In this document: one piece after another, positions 23,449-34,936 of the stretch
Numbering within the stretch: the stretch's first letter is position 1
Layout: each line of letters begins with the position of its first letter
Assembly: GCA_002286855.1 (NCBI GenBank)
Contig: NRSV01000008.1
Coordinates: forward strand, 1 to 64,000
Origin: Bipolaris cookei
Lineage: Eukaryota > Ascomycota > Dothideomycetes > Pleosporales > Pleosporaceae
Direction of reading: 5' to 3'
DNA: 64,000 nt
The notes under the pieces: generated by a model
The model's database searches: none
What the model was told of the DNA's origin: nothing
The model's input: the letters and a program-made list of their open reading frames with translations, nothing else
Made by a program: the position numbers and the translations under genes

Positions 23449-24974
23449 GTTGTCCGGTATCTAGGAGGACTGATGGGAGGAGAGGAAACGGAATCTGAGG
23501 GTCGTCGGGGTCGTGGCCGGGAGCATAGAATTGCAGGCAGTGTCGAGGGTGGTGTGTGGGGGTATAATTCGGGAGATGGGTAGGCGTAGGGCCAGGCAAG
23601 AGGAAGTCTAGTGCCGTGCGGTGGGACAGAAATCGAGTCCGGGCCAGAGGGACAGGGAAGAAGAATTGCGTGCTCTAGCTCACAGAGGGGGGAAAGGGAA
23701 ATTCAATAGGTCGGCTTGGTGTTGTAGGCAAAGAAAGTGACGCTGCGCTACCTGACAGCCGCCAGCAAGGCCGTGCACGCTAGGGGCTGTGGCTGTTTGT
23801 TCAAGGCCAAACGCGATGACGACGAGGAGCGCATTCTCTGTGCCGTTGTTCCCCACCAGCTCTCTTGTTGTGCAAGACTGATTTGATCCCTCGTGCTTCA
23901 GCCTGCAAATACGCGCTGGCCTAGGCCTGGCCTGCCGTCTTCTGTGCCGCCTCGAGGCTGTGCACCGCAATGGCACGTCAGGCAGCCGGCACAGAGATGC
24001 TTGCTTTTGCCCTCGCACGCTTGCACGGGCTCGCGTGCCACACACACAGACGGCAGCACTGCCGCTCTGCCTGGCCACCCTTATCGGCTTGCTCCGTCGA
24101 GAGGAAACTCTTTTTGCTTGTCACAGTCAACCGCCAGTCCGGAACTCCCAGAGGGTCCACATGCCGCGTCGGGGTCCGTTGCTTAGTCCGTCGGGTAGGC
24201 TTGCAGAGGGGCCAATGGCTCCAATGTGTACTTACTACATGTTCCCTGCCCATACTCACCTCTACCTGAGATACGCGCACGCTGCTACACTCACTTTGGG
24301 CACCCTTCTGGCAAGGCGGTGCTCGCTTGCGGCGGGGCTGCGGCTGTCTCGACCAGCATCATCGTACCCATCATCATCTCACCAGGTTGCCATGACAGAG
24401 GTCGAGGGAACATGCGCTAGTCCCAACGTTGTTGTACCTTTGCTGATGGGTGCCATCTTTGTCTAGGCAGGTATGCCTGTGTATTTACTATGTATGTACA
24501 CATGTGACCGCGACCTCGGACTCTGTCCATACATGACTGTATACATATACGACCGGCCCCGGGGGAGCCCGTATCGACTCTGCATTGTCGGGTCGATGTT
24601 CCAAGAGCTCGCTTCTACCAATTGACTGGGCCAAATCCGTCCCAGATGCGCCATTGGCCAAGTAGGGTCTTCATCTGATACGAGGCTGGAATTCTGGGCT
24701 TAGCGGCACCTACAACGTCTGCATTATCACGAGCGCAGACACAAGTCATTCTATGGCTCAGACTTCAGTCATGTTCACCTATCGGACTTTCATCTGATTG
24801 CAATCGGGCCTGACGCGCGCCTCGTGCGGAAGATAAACCTCGGAACTTTGGCTAGCGCGTCATGGACCTTCTGGGCACCGATCTGCAGCCGAGGTTCACC
24901 TCACAACCCATACTTATTCACTCCCCCAGACTACTTTCCTTCCCCACGAATTCAATCATCGAGCACCCATCACA
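23449..24974. promoter_or_regulatory. Divergent intergenic region PTC2 / POX1
   Basis: About 1.5 kb between divergent start codons. No convincing coding sequence. The right half contains three CCTCGG boxes listed separately. Confidence 0.55.
24514..24894. promoter_or_regulatory. Three CCTCGG fatty-acid response boxes before POX1
   Basis: CCTCGG occurs at 24514-24519 and 24838-24843, and its complement CCGAGG at 24889-24894, i.e. 81-461 bp before the acyl-CoA oxidase start. CCTCGG is the known core recognised by the FarA/FarB zinc-cluster activators of fatty-acid catabolism in Aspergillus. The motifs are seen; their function here is inferred. Confidence 0.6.
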
Positions 24975-27159
24975 ATGAAGCAAACTCCAGACTGGGTCAA
25001 GCAGCTTAAGCCTTCGGGCGCCCAAGGGCATGAATTACTCGCAGCCGAACGCGCCGGCTCAAACGTACCGGTGCAGGACCTGGAGGTCCTTCTGCACACT
25101 CAAAAAGTCATCGACATGAGGCACAAGATCCTCGACATTCTCAAGTCCGAGAAGGTCTTTGACAAGTCACAGAACTACTTCATGGGCAGGATAGACAAGT
25201 TCGAACGTGCTCTTGCACGAGAGAAGAGGTTGAGGATCTTGAAGAAGCAGCACAACTGGAATTTCGAGGAATTCCAAATGGCTACGGAGCTCGTTGGTGA
25301 GCCTGGTCCATATGGTCTTCACGACTCCATGTTCAAGGCATGTCTCCTTCGTCAATTGAATTGGTCATACATTAACAGTATACAGGTGACATTGGAAGGC
25401 CAAGGCACCCCCGAACAGCAGGAAAAGTGGCTCACAAAGGCCAACGACTACAAGATCATCGGTTGCTATGCTCAGACTGAGCTTGGCCACGGTTCCAACG
25501 TTCGTGGGCTTGAAACAACAGCTACCTGGAACAAGGACGACAAGACCTTCACCATCCACTCGCCGCACCTGACAGCCAGCAAATGGTGGATTGGATCGTT
25601 GGGTAGGACAGCCAACCACGCCGTCGTTATGGCTCAACTCATCATTGACGGAAAGTCCTATGGACCTACCCCATTCTGTGTCCAGATCCGAGACCTGAAA
25701 ACACATGAGCCCCTCGAGAACATCCACATTGGAGATATTGGTCCCAAGTTTGGCTACAATACCATGGACAACGGTTTCCTTTTATTTAACAAGGTCAAGG
25801 TTCCGCACATTAGCATGTTGGCTCGCTACACGCACGTGAATCCCACCACCAACAAGTTCGGTCGCCGTGGCGCGCCATCTCTTGTTTACGGTACCCTAAC
25901 TTGGGTTCGATCGACGATCGTCATGCAAGCCGGTAGCGTACTCGCTCGTGGCGTGACCATTGCAACTCGTTACTGTGCCGTACGTCGTCAGTTCCAGGAT
26001 CGCGATGCTCCTGCTGGCGAGGCTGAGACTCCCGTTCTCAACTACACCATGGTCCAGATCCGTCTGCTGCCGCTCCTTGCAGCAACTTTCGCCCTCCATT
26101 TCACCGGAAAGGCGATGATGGACATGTATCAAGAGAACCAAAAGAAGATTGCACAGGGCAATGCAAGCAACGCACCAAGCAAGCGCGGCGCCGGACCCGA
26201 GGAAGTTCAGTCTGGTAGTGATATGCTGGCGGATCTGCACGCTTCATCTTGTGCGCTCAAGTCGCTCAGCAGTTCCATCGCTTGTGAGGGTCTCGAGGTC
26301 TGCCGACGTGCCTGCGGTGGTCACGGCTACTCTAGCTTCAGCGGTATCGGACCTTGGTACTCTGACTACCTCCCTACCACTACCTGGGAGGGTGACAACT
26401 ACATGTTGACGCAGCAAGTAGCTCGCTACGTAAGTCTCATCCCTTTTGATTAAGACCGCATTGTACTGACATTCTTTACAGATGCTCAAGTCCGTCCGCT
26501 CCGTCCTCAACAAGGAGAAGCCCACAAACGACACCACTCAAATTCTTTCCGAGTTCCACTCTCGCCGCAACATTGGCTGCGCTTTTGACATCATTGGCTC
26601 AGACGATGATCTCGTCGCTGCCTTCGCTTGGCGCGTCTCTTTCCTTGCCTTCGAGGCTAGCAAGCACCGTGATGAGCAGAAGAAGCCTTGGAATGACCTT
26701 CTCGTTGACTTCTACCGCCTGAGCAAGGCTCATGCTCAATACATGGTCGTCAAGACTAACCTCTCCACGCTCAGGAATATTGAGCAGGAGGGCAAGATTG
26801 ACAAGAACCTTCTTGAGATTCTCATGAAGTTGTTCCGCCTTTTCGCTCTGCACACACTTGAGCAGGAAGGCTCGGAGTTCTACGCCTCGGGCGCCTGCAG
26901 CAAGATTCAGATCATGCTTGCAAGAACAAACACTGTTATGAACTTGCTCAAGGACATCCGGCCACATGCTGTGAAGCTTGTAGATGCATGGGGCTTCGAC
27001 GACTGGGTCCTAGACAGCAGTCTGGGCCGCGCAGACGGAAAGGTGTACGAGGATATGTTCTACAGGGCCAGCGAGCTCAACCCTCTCAACGGCATTACTG
27101 TCGACCCATACCCCGATAGCGATGTTTTGTTCAAGCGTATTGAAAAGAGCAAGTTATAG
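24975..27159 (+). CDS. POX1: Peroxisomal acyl-CoA oxidase
   Basis: Three exons: 24975-25337, 25386-26429 and 26482-27159; 694 aa. It catalyses the first step of peroxisomal beta-oxidation, acyl-CoA to trans-2-enoyl-CoA with H2O2. Seen: GCYAQTELGHGSNVRGLETTA (flavin-proximal motif), SKWWIGSLG, RRQFQ, CRRACGGHGYSSFSG and the catalytic Glu in TTTWEGDNYML near residue 455. The C-terminal tripeptide is SKL, a perfect PTS1. The first intron (25338-25385, 48 nt) has a GC donor (GCATGT) and an in-frame length; without splicing, 16 extra residues would split the family sequence between HDSMFK and VTLEGQGTPEQQ. Three CCTCGG boxes upstream fit fatty-acid induction. Confidence 0.95.
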
Positions 27160-27533
27160 ATGACGTTTATGTCATGAAGTTGTCTTGATGTTAGATGTAT
27201 TTGTAAACAATTAGACAAGATACTCATAGAGAAGCTTCTTAATAAGATTTTTACTTTCCGGTTCTTGTATTGCTTGTTTCCATCTCATTAAAAATGTTTC
27301 CATATACATACCGACTGCCTCAGCTATTCCTTTTCCCGGAAAAACTAATCCGGTTAAAGTGGGGACAAGGCGTCCTGCTTCGCTATACATACTAACAGCA
27401 ACACATGACAGTCGAATAAACTAACTATCCTACTTATTTCTTCTTTGCTACGTCTTTCACGCATAAAAAGTATCAACATTCAGATCTGGTCCACACCCCT
27501 CATAATCAGCGTTATCCTCCTCCATATTCGACA
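27160..27533. other. Intergenic POX1 / EthD-like gene
   Basis: About 370 bp, A/T-rich 3' flank followed by the promoter of the next gene. Nothing else seen. Confidence 0.5.
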
Positions 27534-28372
27534 ATGTCCTCTCCACCCACCACCACAGGCCTCATCCTATCTTTCATCCAACCCACATCTTCCTCTTCCT
27601 CCCCCGACAACAAAGATAATACCGAATTCGCCCTCCTCCCCCAACTCTTCACATCCCACATCCTCGGCACAACCCACTCAGCCCTCTACAAAGCAGCCAA
27701 CCTCTCGTACCCCAAACAACATCTTCTCGTCAGCGTAATGGACGATGTCGCGCACGTGAATGTGGAGCAGGTGGCTAAATTCTGGGCAGGCGAGAAGGTG
27801 GTGCAGGGGGAGGCGGATGTTAGGGGGTTTGCCAGGGTGCAGGTGTTTGAGAAGGAGAAGGGGAAGCAGGAGGGGAGGGGTAGGTCGCTTTTTTATGTCT
27901 TTCGATTTTTTTTTCGTTCTTCCTGACCTTGATGGGATTGGGTGAAGAAAAGGAGGGGAGAAAGCGGAATGTTAAAGATAAAAAAGGATTAGTGGCGGTT
28001 TTGGAGCATTTCTGGACTATTACTAACTTTCACCCCTTTCATCATTAAGATAACCCCGCGCATACTCTTCTCGTAGCGCTGATGCAGCCTACGCCGGACG
28101 GTGCTGCGGACCTGGATGCTTGGTATCGCGATGAGCACAATGAGCAAATGTCAAGAGAGCCGGGTTGGCTGCGTACGTGTCGGTATTCGTTGGTTGCGCA
28201 GAAGAGTGGCGATGAGAAAGAGAAGGAGTTGGCGTTCCTGGCTATTCATGAGTTTAATGAGAGTAATGAGTTGGGGGATACTGTCAAGGCGCTTGAGCCC
28301 GTGAGCGAGTGGACGAAGAAGGTTTTGAGTGCGGCGGTAGGGATAGATGCTGCTATTTATCGGAGGATTTGA
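27534..28372 (+). CDS. EthD-like dimeric alpha/beta-barrel protein
   Basis: Two exons: 27534-27879 and 28050-28372; 222 aa. The 170-nt intron has a perfect TACTAAC branch site at 28021, followed by an AAG acceptor that restores the frame (giving DNPAHTLLVALMQ). The second half has DLDAWYRDEHNEQMSREPGWLRTCRYSL, the pattern of fungal EthD-type ferredoxin-like barrels, whose substrates are mostly unknown. The first half is a weaker repeat of the same fold (hypothesis). No targeting signal. The intron is long for this window, so an alternative splice form is possible. Confidence 0.7.
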
Positions 28373-28571
28373 GAAGTTCGGTGTGCTTGAAATTTCCTTT
28401 TGAAGTGACTCGGATAGCAGACCCATGTTGTATCTCCATATATATCACTGGCTGCCAAAAAAAACCTCCCTTGTAGAAGAGATGACTATTCGACGTAGAG
28501 TATCCAGCGAGACGACCAGCCACCAACATCAAAAGAACCCTAGAACCCACCCCCACCCCCTCACTTCCATA

Positions 28572-29261
28572 TCACCCCACAAAATGCACTTCCAAACCCT
28601 CCCACCCAAAATACACCCGCAACGCCCTAACAGCCAAATCATGACTCACCGCCAACACCCCAAACACCACACTATTATCCCTCACATACACATGCCGCAA
28701 TGCCGGCAACAAATCCCGATAACCCGTCTCCTTCATACCACCCTGCTGCATCCCCACCGCCAATCGCTTCGCCAGCCTTGGATCTACCCGTACACTTCTG
28801 ATACCCCGACATATGTCGGGTCCCAGTTCGTATGCTGCAGCCATGCAGTTGTAGTAGGGTGTTAGGTCAAAAGTGACAAGTGCATTGAAGGCTGGAGTTG
28901 CTTCTTTGCGGGTTGTTTTGCAAGTTAGGAGGAGGGAGATGACAGACTGGTATTTTTGGGCGCCATGTGGGTGTAGTGGGGGGTTGGTCCCTAGGGAGGA
29001 GAAGGATTTGGGGTGCACGTGGATGGTTTGGTGGGTGAAGGTGTGTTCGTAGATTATTAGGCGGAGTTCGGCTGGGAGACTCAGAAGGCTTGGGGTTGAT
29101 GTTTTGTTTCTATTGTGTGGAGGCTGTTATTAGTTTGGGGTGATTTCACAGGTTCAAATTCGTTGGTCTGTTTGAAGTCGCACATACGGAGAGTGGCCTT
29201 GGGTGGGAGTCTGTATGGCAAGGCCTTCTAAGATGCAGGATTCGAATGCTATGTCATTCAT
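28572..29261 (-). CDS. Small protein with 2EXR-like N-terminal motif
   Basis: Two exons: 29261-29188 and 29109-28572; 203 aa; the 78-nt intron has GTATGT and TAG ends. After a 30-residue leader comes LLSLPAELRLIIYEHTF, the LPxELRxxIY motif of the fungal 2EXR/F-box-like family, and LLLTCKTTRKEATPAF, the matching second motif (LLxxCKxxxxEAxxxF). The rest, to EVHFVG, has no recognised motifs. Function is unknown; such proteins are expanded in Dothideomycetes. It is divergent from the Alba-like gene with 297 bp between starts. Confidence 0.75.
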
Positions 29262-29558
29262 GGTGTGCCGTAGCAATCTCGAGTCACCGAATTTATTTTC
29301 TTTCACAAAGGACTGGAGAAATAACAAAGTATGTAATGTTAGTCTGAGGAACTAGATGAGATGATGTACGCATGTGCCGCCATTCGGCGATAAGAGCATG
29401 CGATATGTTATCTCCGGCACGTCTTGAGATTTTGGCGCGTCGAGCTTCCCCAAATTTCGTCACTGCGCCGTTGGCTGTGGAGTTATCAGAACACCAGGAA
29501 GTTATTTCCAGATAGACCCAAACTCCCCAAAAAATTGATAACTCCCTCAGTAAGAGAA

Positions 29559-30431
29559 ATGGTCAGACCAAAGCGCATGAGCGAGATCTTCGCGCCCTCA
29601 TCAGAAAAAGACACCGACACAACCGCAATCACAGCCACACCCCCATACTCAAATGAAAGCCCTACACTACCCATTATTGGCGCCCCAGAAACCGACTCCA
29701 AGCCCCTGAAAAAGCGAAAAGCAACAAATACTCCTTCAAGCACTGCTCCAAAGAAACAATCCCGACAATTCTCCCCACACGCCATCCACCCATCTCTCTA
29801 TGAACCCTGGACCCGCCTCCCACCCGACTTACTCAAGCTCCTCGAATCCCAGAAGCGGCTTCAAGCCACACGCAACATTGTCCCTGTCGTCTTTTCGAAG
29901 AATCAAAATGTAAAATCCGGTATCAATCGCCTCAAAACATACCTGGGTGCATACCGGGATCCCGCATCTACAATTGACATGCCCGACGCTTTAAAGCGGG
30001 AAGATGTTGTCATAGCGGTATCAGCACAAGGCGAAGGAACGACAAAGTTAGTTGGTATTGTGGATATGGTTCGCAGGATCGTCGCGCCGAGTGGTAAAGA
30101 GGAGATTGGGAACGGGCTGGTGGAGACGTGGGCTATGTATACGGTGCTTACAAGCATCGATGTTGAGCGGAAAGCGGGGGCAGTGGAGTTGAGGAAGAAA
30201 GAGGTGGAAGAGGTTAAGAGTGAGGAGGAGGAGGGAGAAGAAGAAGAAGAAGAGGCGTTTGAATCTATGGACGTGGATAGGCGAGGGGAGCAGAAGGAGA
30301 AAGATGAGGTGAAGATGAGGAAGGTACCTGTGCTGACGGTTTGGATGACGAGGAAGAAGATTTCGGTGTTGAGGAATTTGTTTGGGGAGCAGATGTTTGA
30401 AGTGCAGAGGTTGGTGGAGGATGAGGATTAA
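29559..30431 (+). CDS. Alba-like nucleic-acid-binding protein (RNase P/MRP subunit type)
   Basis: Single exon, 290 aa from the first in-frame ATG at 29559; the frame is open further upstream but without an ATG. After a basic Ser/Thr-rich N-terminus with KKRK, the region from about residue 105 (NIVPVVFSKNQNVKSGINRLKTYL) to about 185 (VVIAVSAQGEGTTKLVGIVDMVRRIV) resembles an Alba domain as in RNase P/MRP proteins Pop6/Pop7/Rpp25. A Glu-rich insertion at about 225-245 separates it from the last strand (VPVLTVWMTRKKISVLRNLFGEQ). The family assignment is tentative; nuclear location is inferred. Confidence 0.6.
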   Translation: MVRPKRMSEIFAPSSEKDTDTTAITATPPYSNESPTLPIIGAPETDSKPLKKRKATNTPSSTAPKKQSRQFSPHAIHPSLYEPWTRLPPDLLKLLESQKRLQATRNIVPVVFSKNQNVKSGINRLKTYLGAYRDPASTIDMPDALKREDVVIAVSAQGEGTTKLVGIVDMVRRIVAPSGKEEIGNGLVETWAMYTVLTSIDVERKAGAVELRKKEVEEVKSEEEEGEEEEEEAFESMDVDRRGEQKEKDEVKMRKVPVLTVWMTRKKISVLRNLFGEQMFEVQRLVEDED

Positions 30432-30985
30432 ATGTTCGACTGGAAGTTTAAGGGGTGAAAGAGCTTCGTGATACGATGCTGGGCACCCACCCGCTGGGAA
30501 TTGGATAATCTACGCAGTACAAGCACTGTGCTTCAGTACCGGGATTTTTATAAAATGTCTCAAGCCATTCAAAGACGCGAAATTTTATGCCTTGGTCAGA
30601 GGACAGAGCACCAGGATAGGAAGTAAGCGGATATTATCAACCATGTATACGGCGAGAAGTACGCGGCAGATGGCTCCTGGGAATGAGTTCACCAATACCC
30701 AACATACTACGGATTTCGCACTCTATCACCCAGCTATTTGTGTACTCTATGAGGGTAACGTAGAAACGATGGAAAAGTCTGAAATGAGCATTCAAGGCGA
30801 TTTACAGTCACGGGATAGTTACGTTCCACGATGTGTGACGTCACAGGTGCAATTAATCCACAATTAGAACACACACACACACACATAGCCTGAGTAAAAA
30901 GCATATCTATCCAGCGGTTGAGGAAATTACTTGTTTAATTTTCATGGATTAGGGTATTATTTTCGGATCGCTCGATCCGTGTTCT
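30432..30985. other. Convergent intergenic region
   Basis: 3' flanks of the Alba-like and BBE genes. It contains an (AC)9 run at about 30868-30885 and otherwise nothing recognised. Confidence 0.55.
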
Positions 30986-32568
30986 TTACACTTGTATCGG
31001 AAACCATTGGTTAAATTGTCCTTTAGGATCATACTTCTTCTTCAGCGTCTGCAGCTTCGGAAGGCTAGATCCATAAATAGCCGTATTCGTCTCGTCGCCA
31101 AATGCGAAATTAGGATAACTTCAAATCCTGTTAGCCAAACATACTTTTTCAATCACGAAAACGAGGAGTTTAAACTCACGTAGGATCGTTCTTGGGGTCA
31201 CTGCTCCTCGACCACAACGCCCTAACCTTACTTCCAAAACTCAATGCTTCGGCATCCAAACTCGCGTCGTCGTACCACGGAATAACAAGGGCCTGAGCAA
31301 ATGCATCGCGGCGGAGTGCTTCATTCAACGCGACCGAGCCAACGGGCGCCGATGCTGCTTTGGTTAGATTGTAGCGCTCGACGAGTATGGCGGAGTTTGG
31401 TCCCTTGGCCTGGAAGCCCTTGTACAAGTCCCAGATCTCTGGCCACTTCTGGGCGTTCATGCCCTTCAGTGTGGAGCTGAATGTGGGTTTGCGGCCGCCG
31501 CGGGTGCAGAAGCCAATGTTTGCGTCGTTCCAGTGGTCGTATGTGGTGACGATGCTGGAATCTGATAGGGGCCCAAGATCGTAGAAGGGGGCGAAGGCCT
31601 TGCGGCCACTTTCAAGCGTCCCCTTGCGGAGGAAACCAGTTATAAGGATGGAAGGCTCGTTGAGTGGCGGGCCACTGGATGTCAAGACGAGGTAGACGCG
31701 TTGTTCTGGGGTGAGCGGGAGATCTTCGACTGCTTGCGCAACTTGCTCCAGCTTATCGGGTGAGAAGAAAAGATTGTTGATGAAGGCAGTGTGGTCTTCA
31801 GCCGTTGCTGGCCTCGCGTTGACAGTTGCGGAAACAACGATACCGAAGTTTGGTCCTGCTCCGCGAAGCGCCCAGAAAAGGTCGGGATTCGATGTGGCTG
31901 ATACAGTGAGCAATTCGCCTGCTGCAGTAACGACGCGCATTGAAATGATGTTGTCGACTCCAAAACCGACTTCACCCATCAGGTTGCCTAGATGCCGGTC
32001 AGTTCAACTCTATTCATGTGCCTGATCGAAACAAACGCACCGTAACCACCACCAAGCATGGCTCCCAGGGCGCCAACACAGTTGCAGTTACCAGTAATGA
32101 CCAGAGCACCTGCAGCATCAGCCGCTGCAATGACGTCTCCGATGCTTGCGCCGCCACCAATAGTCGCAGTATTCTTGTCCACAGCCACGGTGACACTGTT
32201 TAGGCCAGCAAGGTCAATAAGAACACCCCATTCGCCCAACTTGAAGGTTTTGCCCCATCCAACTCCTCCGTTCTGTGTCAAAAACGATATCCCGGCCTTT
32301 GTGCAGTATTTGACCTCGGGTACATGTTAGCCAGTGCAAATATCCATTGGCGGGTAGAACTTACGATTTTCGCGATATCGTCTTCAGCTTGTACAGTAAC
32401 AGTGACAGAAGGCAAGGGTGCGTTGAAGTCACTCCATCGTGCCTTTACTTCGACGTTGACCAAAGATCCTGGGACCAGATTCTTCAAGTCGGATGCGACA
32501 TCGCGTTGCTTGAGGGCGAGCGCAGATACGGCGGAAGCGAAGGAAACCAAGAGTGACAAGACCTTCAT
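30986..32568 (-). CDS. Secreted FAD-linked oxidase, BBE type
   Basis: Four exons: 32568-32365, 32314-32041, 31987-31180 and 31118-30986; 472 aa; introns 50-61 nt, most with CTAAC branch sites. A signal peptide is clear (MKVLSLLVSFASAVSALA). The FAD_binding_4 domain shows LTQNGGVGWGKTF and GNCNCVGALGAMLGGGYG, where the Cys may be the covalent flavin ligand; the usual His of the RGGGH motif is replaced here (NGGVGWG), so bicovalent attachment is unlikely. The BBE C-terminal segment is YPNFAFGDE to KKYDPKGQFNQWFPIQV, with the usual YGSSLPKLQTLKKKYDP. Substrates of fungal members are oligosaccharides, alkaloids or polyketides; none can be chosen. Confidence 0.92.
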
Positions 32569-33472
32569 GGCGACAGGAACAAGGTAGTCGGTGCCGAATC
32601 CATGGTTGGCGGTTCAACGACTTTTTAATTCATATTAGGCCTACTACTCGGTAAGCCTGCATGCCGAAATGCAGTCCTCTTTGAGCTGCGAGCTATTAGA
32701 ACTGCGCAATGGACGTTGCCGCTCTGCATTGACGACCAAGACGGCAAAATCTCGTTGTCACTAGCGAATAGGTGCCTGTTGAACTAAGCTGGCCTAGATT
32801 TGGCAACTTTGGCCGTTGTGCAAGACATGGGTTATTTTATTAATATGTATGCTCGATGGCACTTACTTAGTCCGACGCCCGCGGGTGTAGCCGCATTGGG
32901 GATCTCGCCCTTTGGAGCAAGCCGCTCCCGATACGCTCCCCCACCTCAATTGCAGGGTCTTTCCCGGCCTATGTGCCGCTTAGGAACCCCACGGTTAGAA
33001 TTGAACAGGGCTGGCATGAACAGGGTCCTCATTGTAGCAGTAGTTTCAGTATAACGTGAGCAGCACTGTGGGGCGGGGCTACGTTGTCCGTGATTTGTGT
33101 AATCCGGATGAGATATCTTGATAGTGGTACGTAACTGAGGTTACATTGACGCAGGGTATTCCCTGAAACGTACTGTCGGAAAAAGGGAAAGACGGCGTAT
33201 CATTCATGACTTGGCGTTGGGGGTGAAGGGGGGGCTGGTAGTGGCGTGGTTGAAAAAAAAGGCCGAGTGAACCATACGGTTGGGAACGCCACCCGCCAAT
33301 CACTGGTTAGGTTACCTGTCGCGTTCTAGCAGCAGACTACCCGTTTGAGAATTAATCCGTGGCGTATGGAATGGATGCAGCGACATACTATTACAAAAGC
33401 CAATGCGCTAAATGTCACTGCCTGGGTAGCTAAGACTATCGTAACAGCACAATATACCTGGCGTCGGGCTTA
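32569..33472. other. Intergenic: BBE oxidase promoter and SAT4 gene 3' flank
   Basis: About 0.9 kb without a supported gene. Confidence 0.5.
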
Positions 33473-34936
33473 TCATTCAAGGGTCTGATGAACAGTGACC
33501 TCCTTCCTGATCCCATGTTCGTCGGTATTGCTTGGAGAATCATGTTCTGCCGGTGGAGGAAGAACCTCCTCAGATCGCGTTGTTAGCTCTGTGTGGCATT
33601 AGCGTGTGTTATTTGCATAGTATGTTATCGAGTTGCATTACGTACCCATCTCATCAATTGACTGGTAGGGCTTACGTACCAGCCTGGCACTAAACGAGCT
33701 GTTTTTCGTGCCATGCAAGCCCGACGATCCATAGCCACGCCCTGAAGACCCGTAGCCGTAGCCGTAGCCAGTTCGTGTCTCTTCTTTCGGGTAGAAGAAG
33801 AACCAAATGGGGCGTAGAGTTGGCAAGCATGCACACACGAGGCCTAGGGATAACTCGATGTTCGTCCAGAAGAATACGGGGGCTGTGTAGTAAATGACAT
33901 CGTCGGGGTGTTTGATGTACTCTTTTGCTATCGAGTACGTCGCTACAACTCGAGTGATGCTTACAGCGCAGACACTGTTTTGTCAGTTATGCCGTGGCTC
34001 TTCGTCCTTGGAAGATTAAATGACTTACGCCGCGCCCAACGAAAGCATCGTAATGACTGCTATCTTTCTCTTCATTTGCATGCGCACGCTCATGACCATG
34101 GGTATGGGAAGGAAAAGGATGGCAAGGTCCGCCAGAACGTCAGTGTACTACGAGTCCAGTCAGCATAAGTTCTGAAGTCGCAATTCCAACCAGGCATGAG
34201 CCAGTCCCCCGCTTGGAATAACCAAGTAGATCGTGTAATGAGTGACTCACAAGTAGGGCCAAAAACATTGGTACGGTCTCGACGCAGCTGTTCCCGTAGT
34301 AAGGTTCGATAAAGACGGTGATAGGGTAGCACGTAAACAGATGCGAGAATGTGAAGCTGACGGTCCAGCCTACCACATACGCAAGCACGCAGTATACGCA
34401 AATACGAAATTTTCGCACGTCGAAGATAGCCTTGTATAGGATCAGGATTGACGACTTGACGAGTCCGAGTCCAACAATGGAGATCATGTTGATAGCAAAT
34501 TTTGTCTTGAAACATATCAGCACAAAGAGTTACGCAATATTCGAACCAACTTACCTCCTCAAAGAATATTAATCCAGGGTCGTCCATAATTGGTTGGCCA
34601 TTTTTGTCAAGAGGCTGATGGGCACCTAAGTAACCATGTATCGCCGCTTTTCATAAAGTTAATGGTTATCTACAAGGTCCATCGAATTTACTCACTGGCT
34701 AGCTGTAGAAAACAGCACGTTAAGCAGACCGCCTGAACTTAGTTAGCTGGCTGTCTTTGCATGCATGTACTCCCCGCTCATGTACTTACCAGAGCACCTA
34801 ATGTGAGGAAGTCATCCCATCCAATGCGTTTGGATATCCGCTTCGCCCATATGCGCAAGCCGACAAAAAAGGTTGGTAGAATGGCAAAGGCGATGGCCAG
34901 ACCAATCATTAAATCCTTCGAGTAATTATGATTCAT
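33473..34936 (-). CDS. SAT4/rhodopsin-domain seven-helix membrane protein
   Basis: Seven exons: 34936-34790, 34732-34696, 34646-34555, 34505-34251, 34147-34029, 33974-33646 and 33588-33473; 364 aa; all introns are GT-AG and in phase. Predicted helices include DLMIGLAIAFAILPTFFVGLRIW, NMISIVGLGLVKSSILILY, VYCVLAYVVGWTVSFTFSHLF, LADLAILFLPIPMV and APVFFWTNIELSLGLVCACLP, the last being the family signature. The cytosolic tail has Gly/Tyr/Ser-rich GYGYGYGSSGRGYGSSG. The reading frame stays open upstream of the chosen ATG through SSITPHLGFTAITT, so the true start may be in a further 5' exon. Related proteins include Pth11-like receptors; ligand unknown. Confidence 0.85.
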
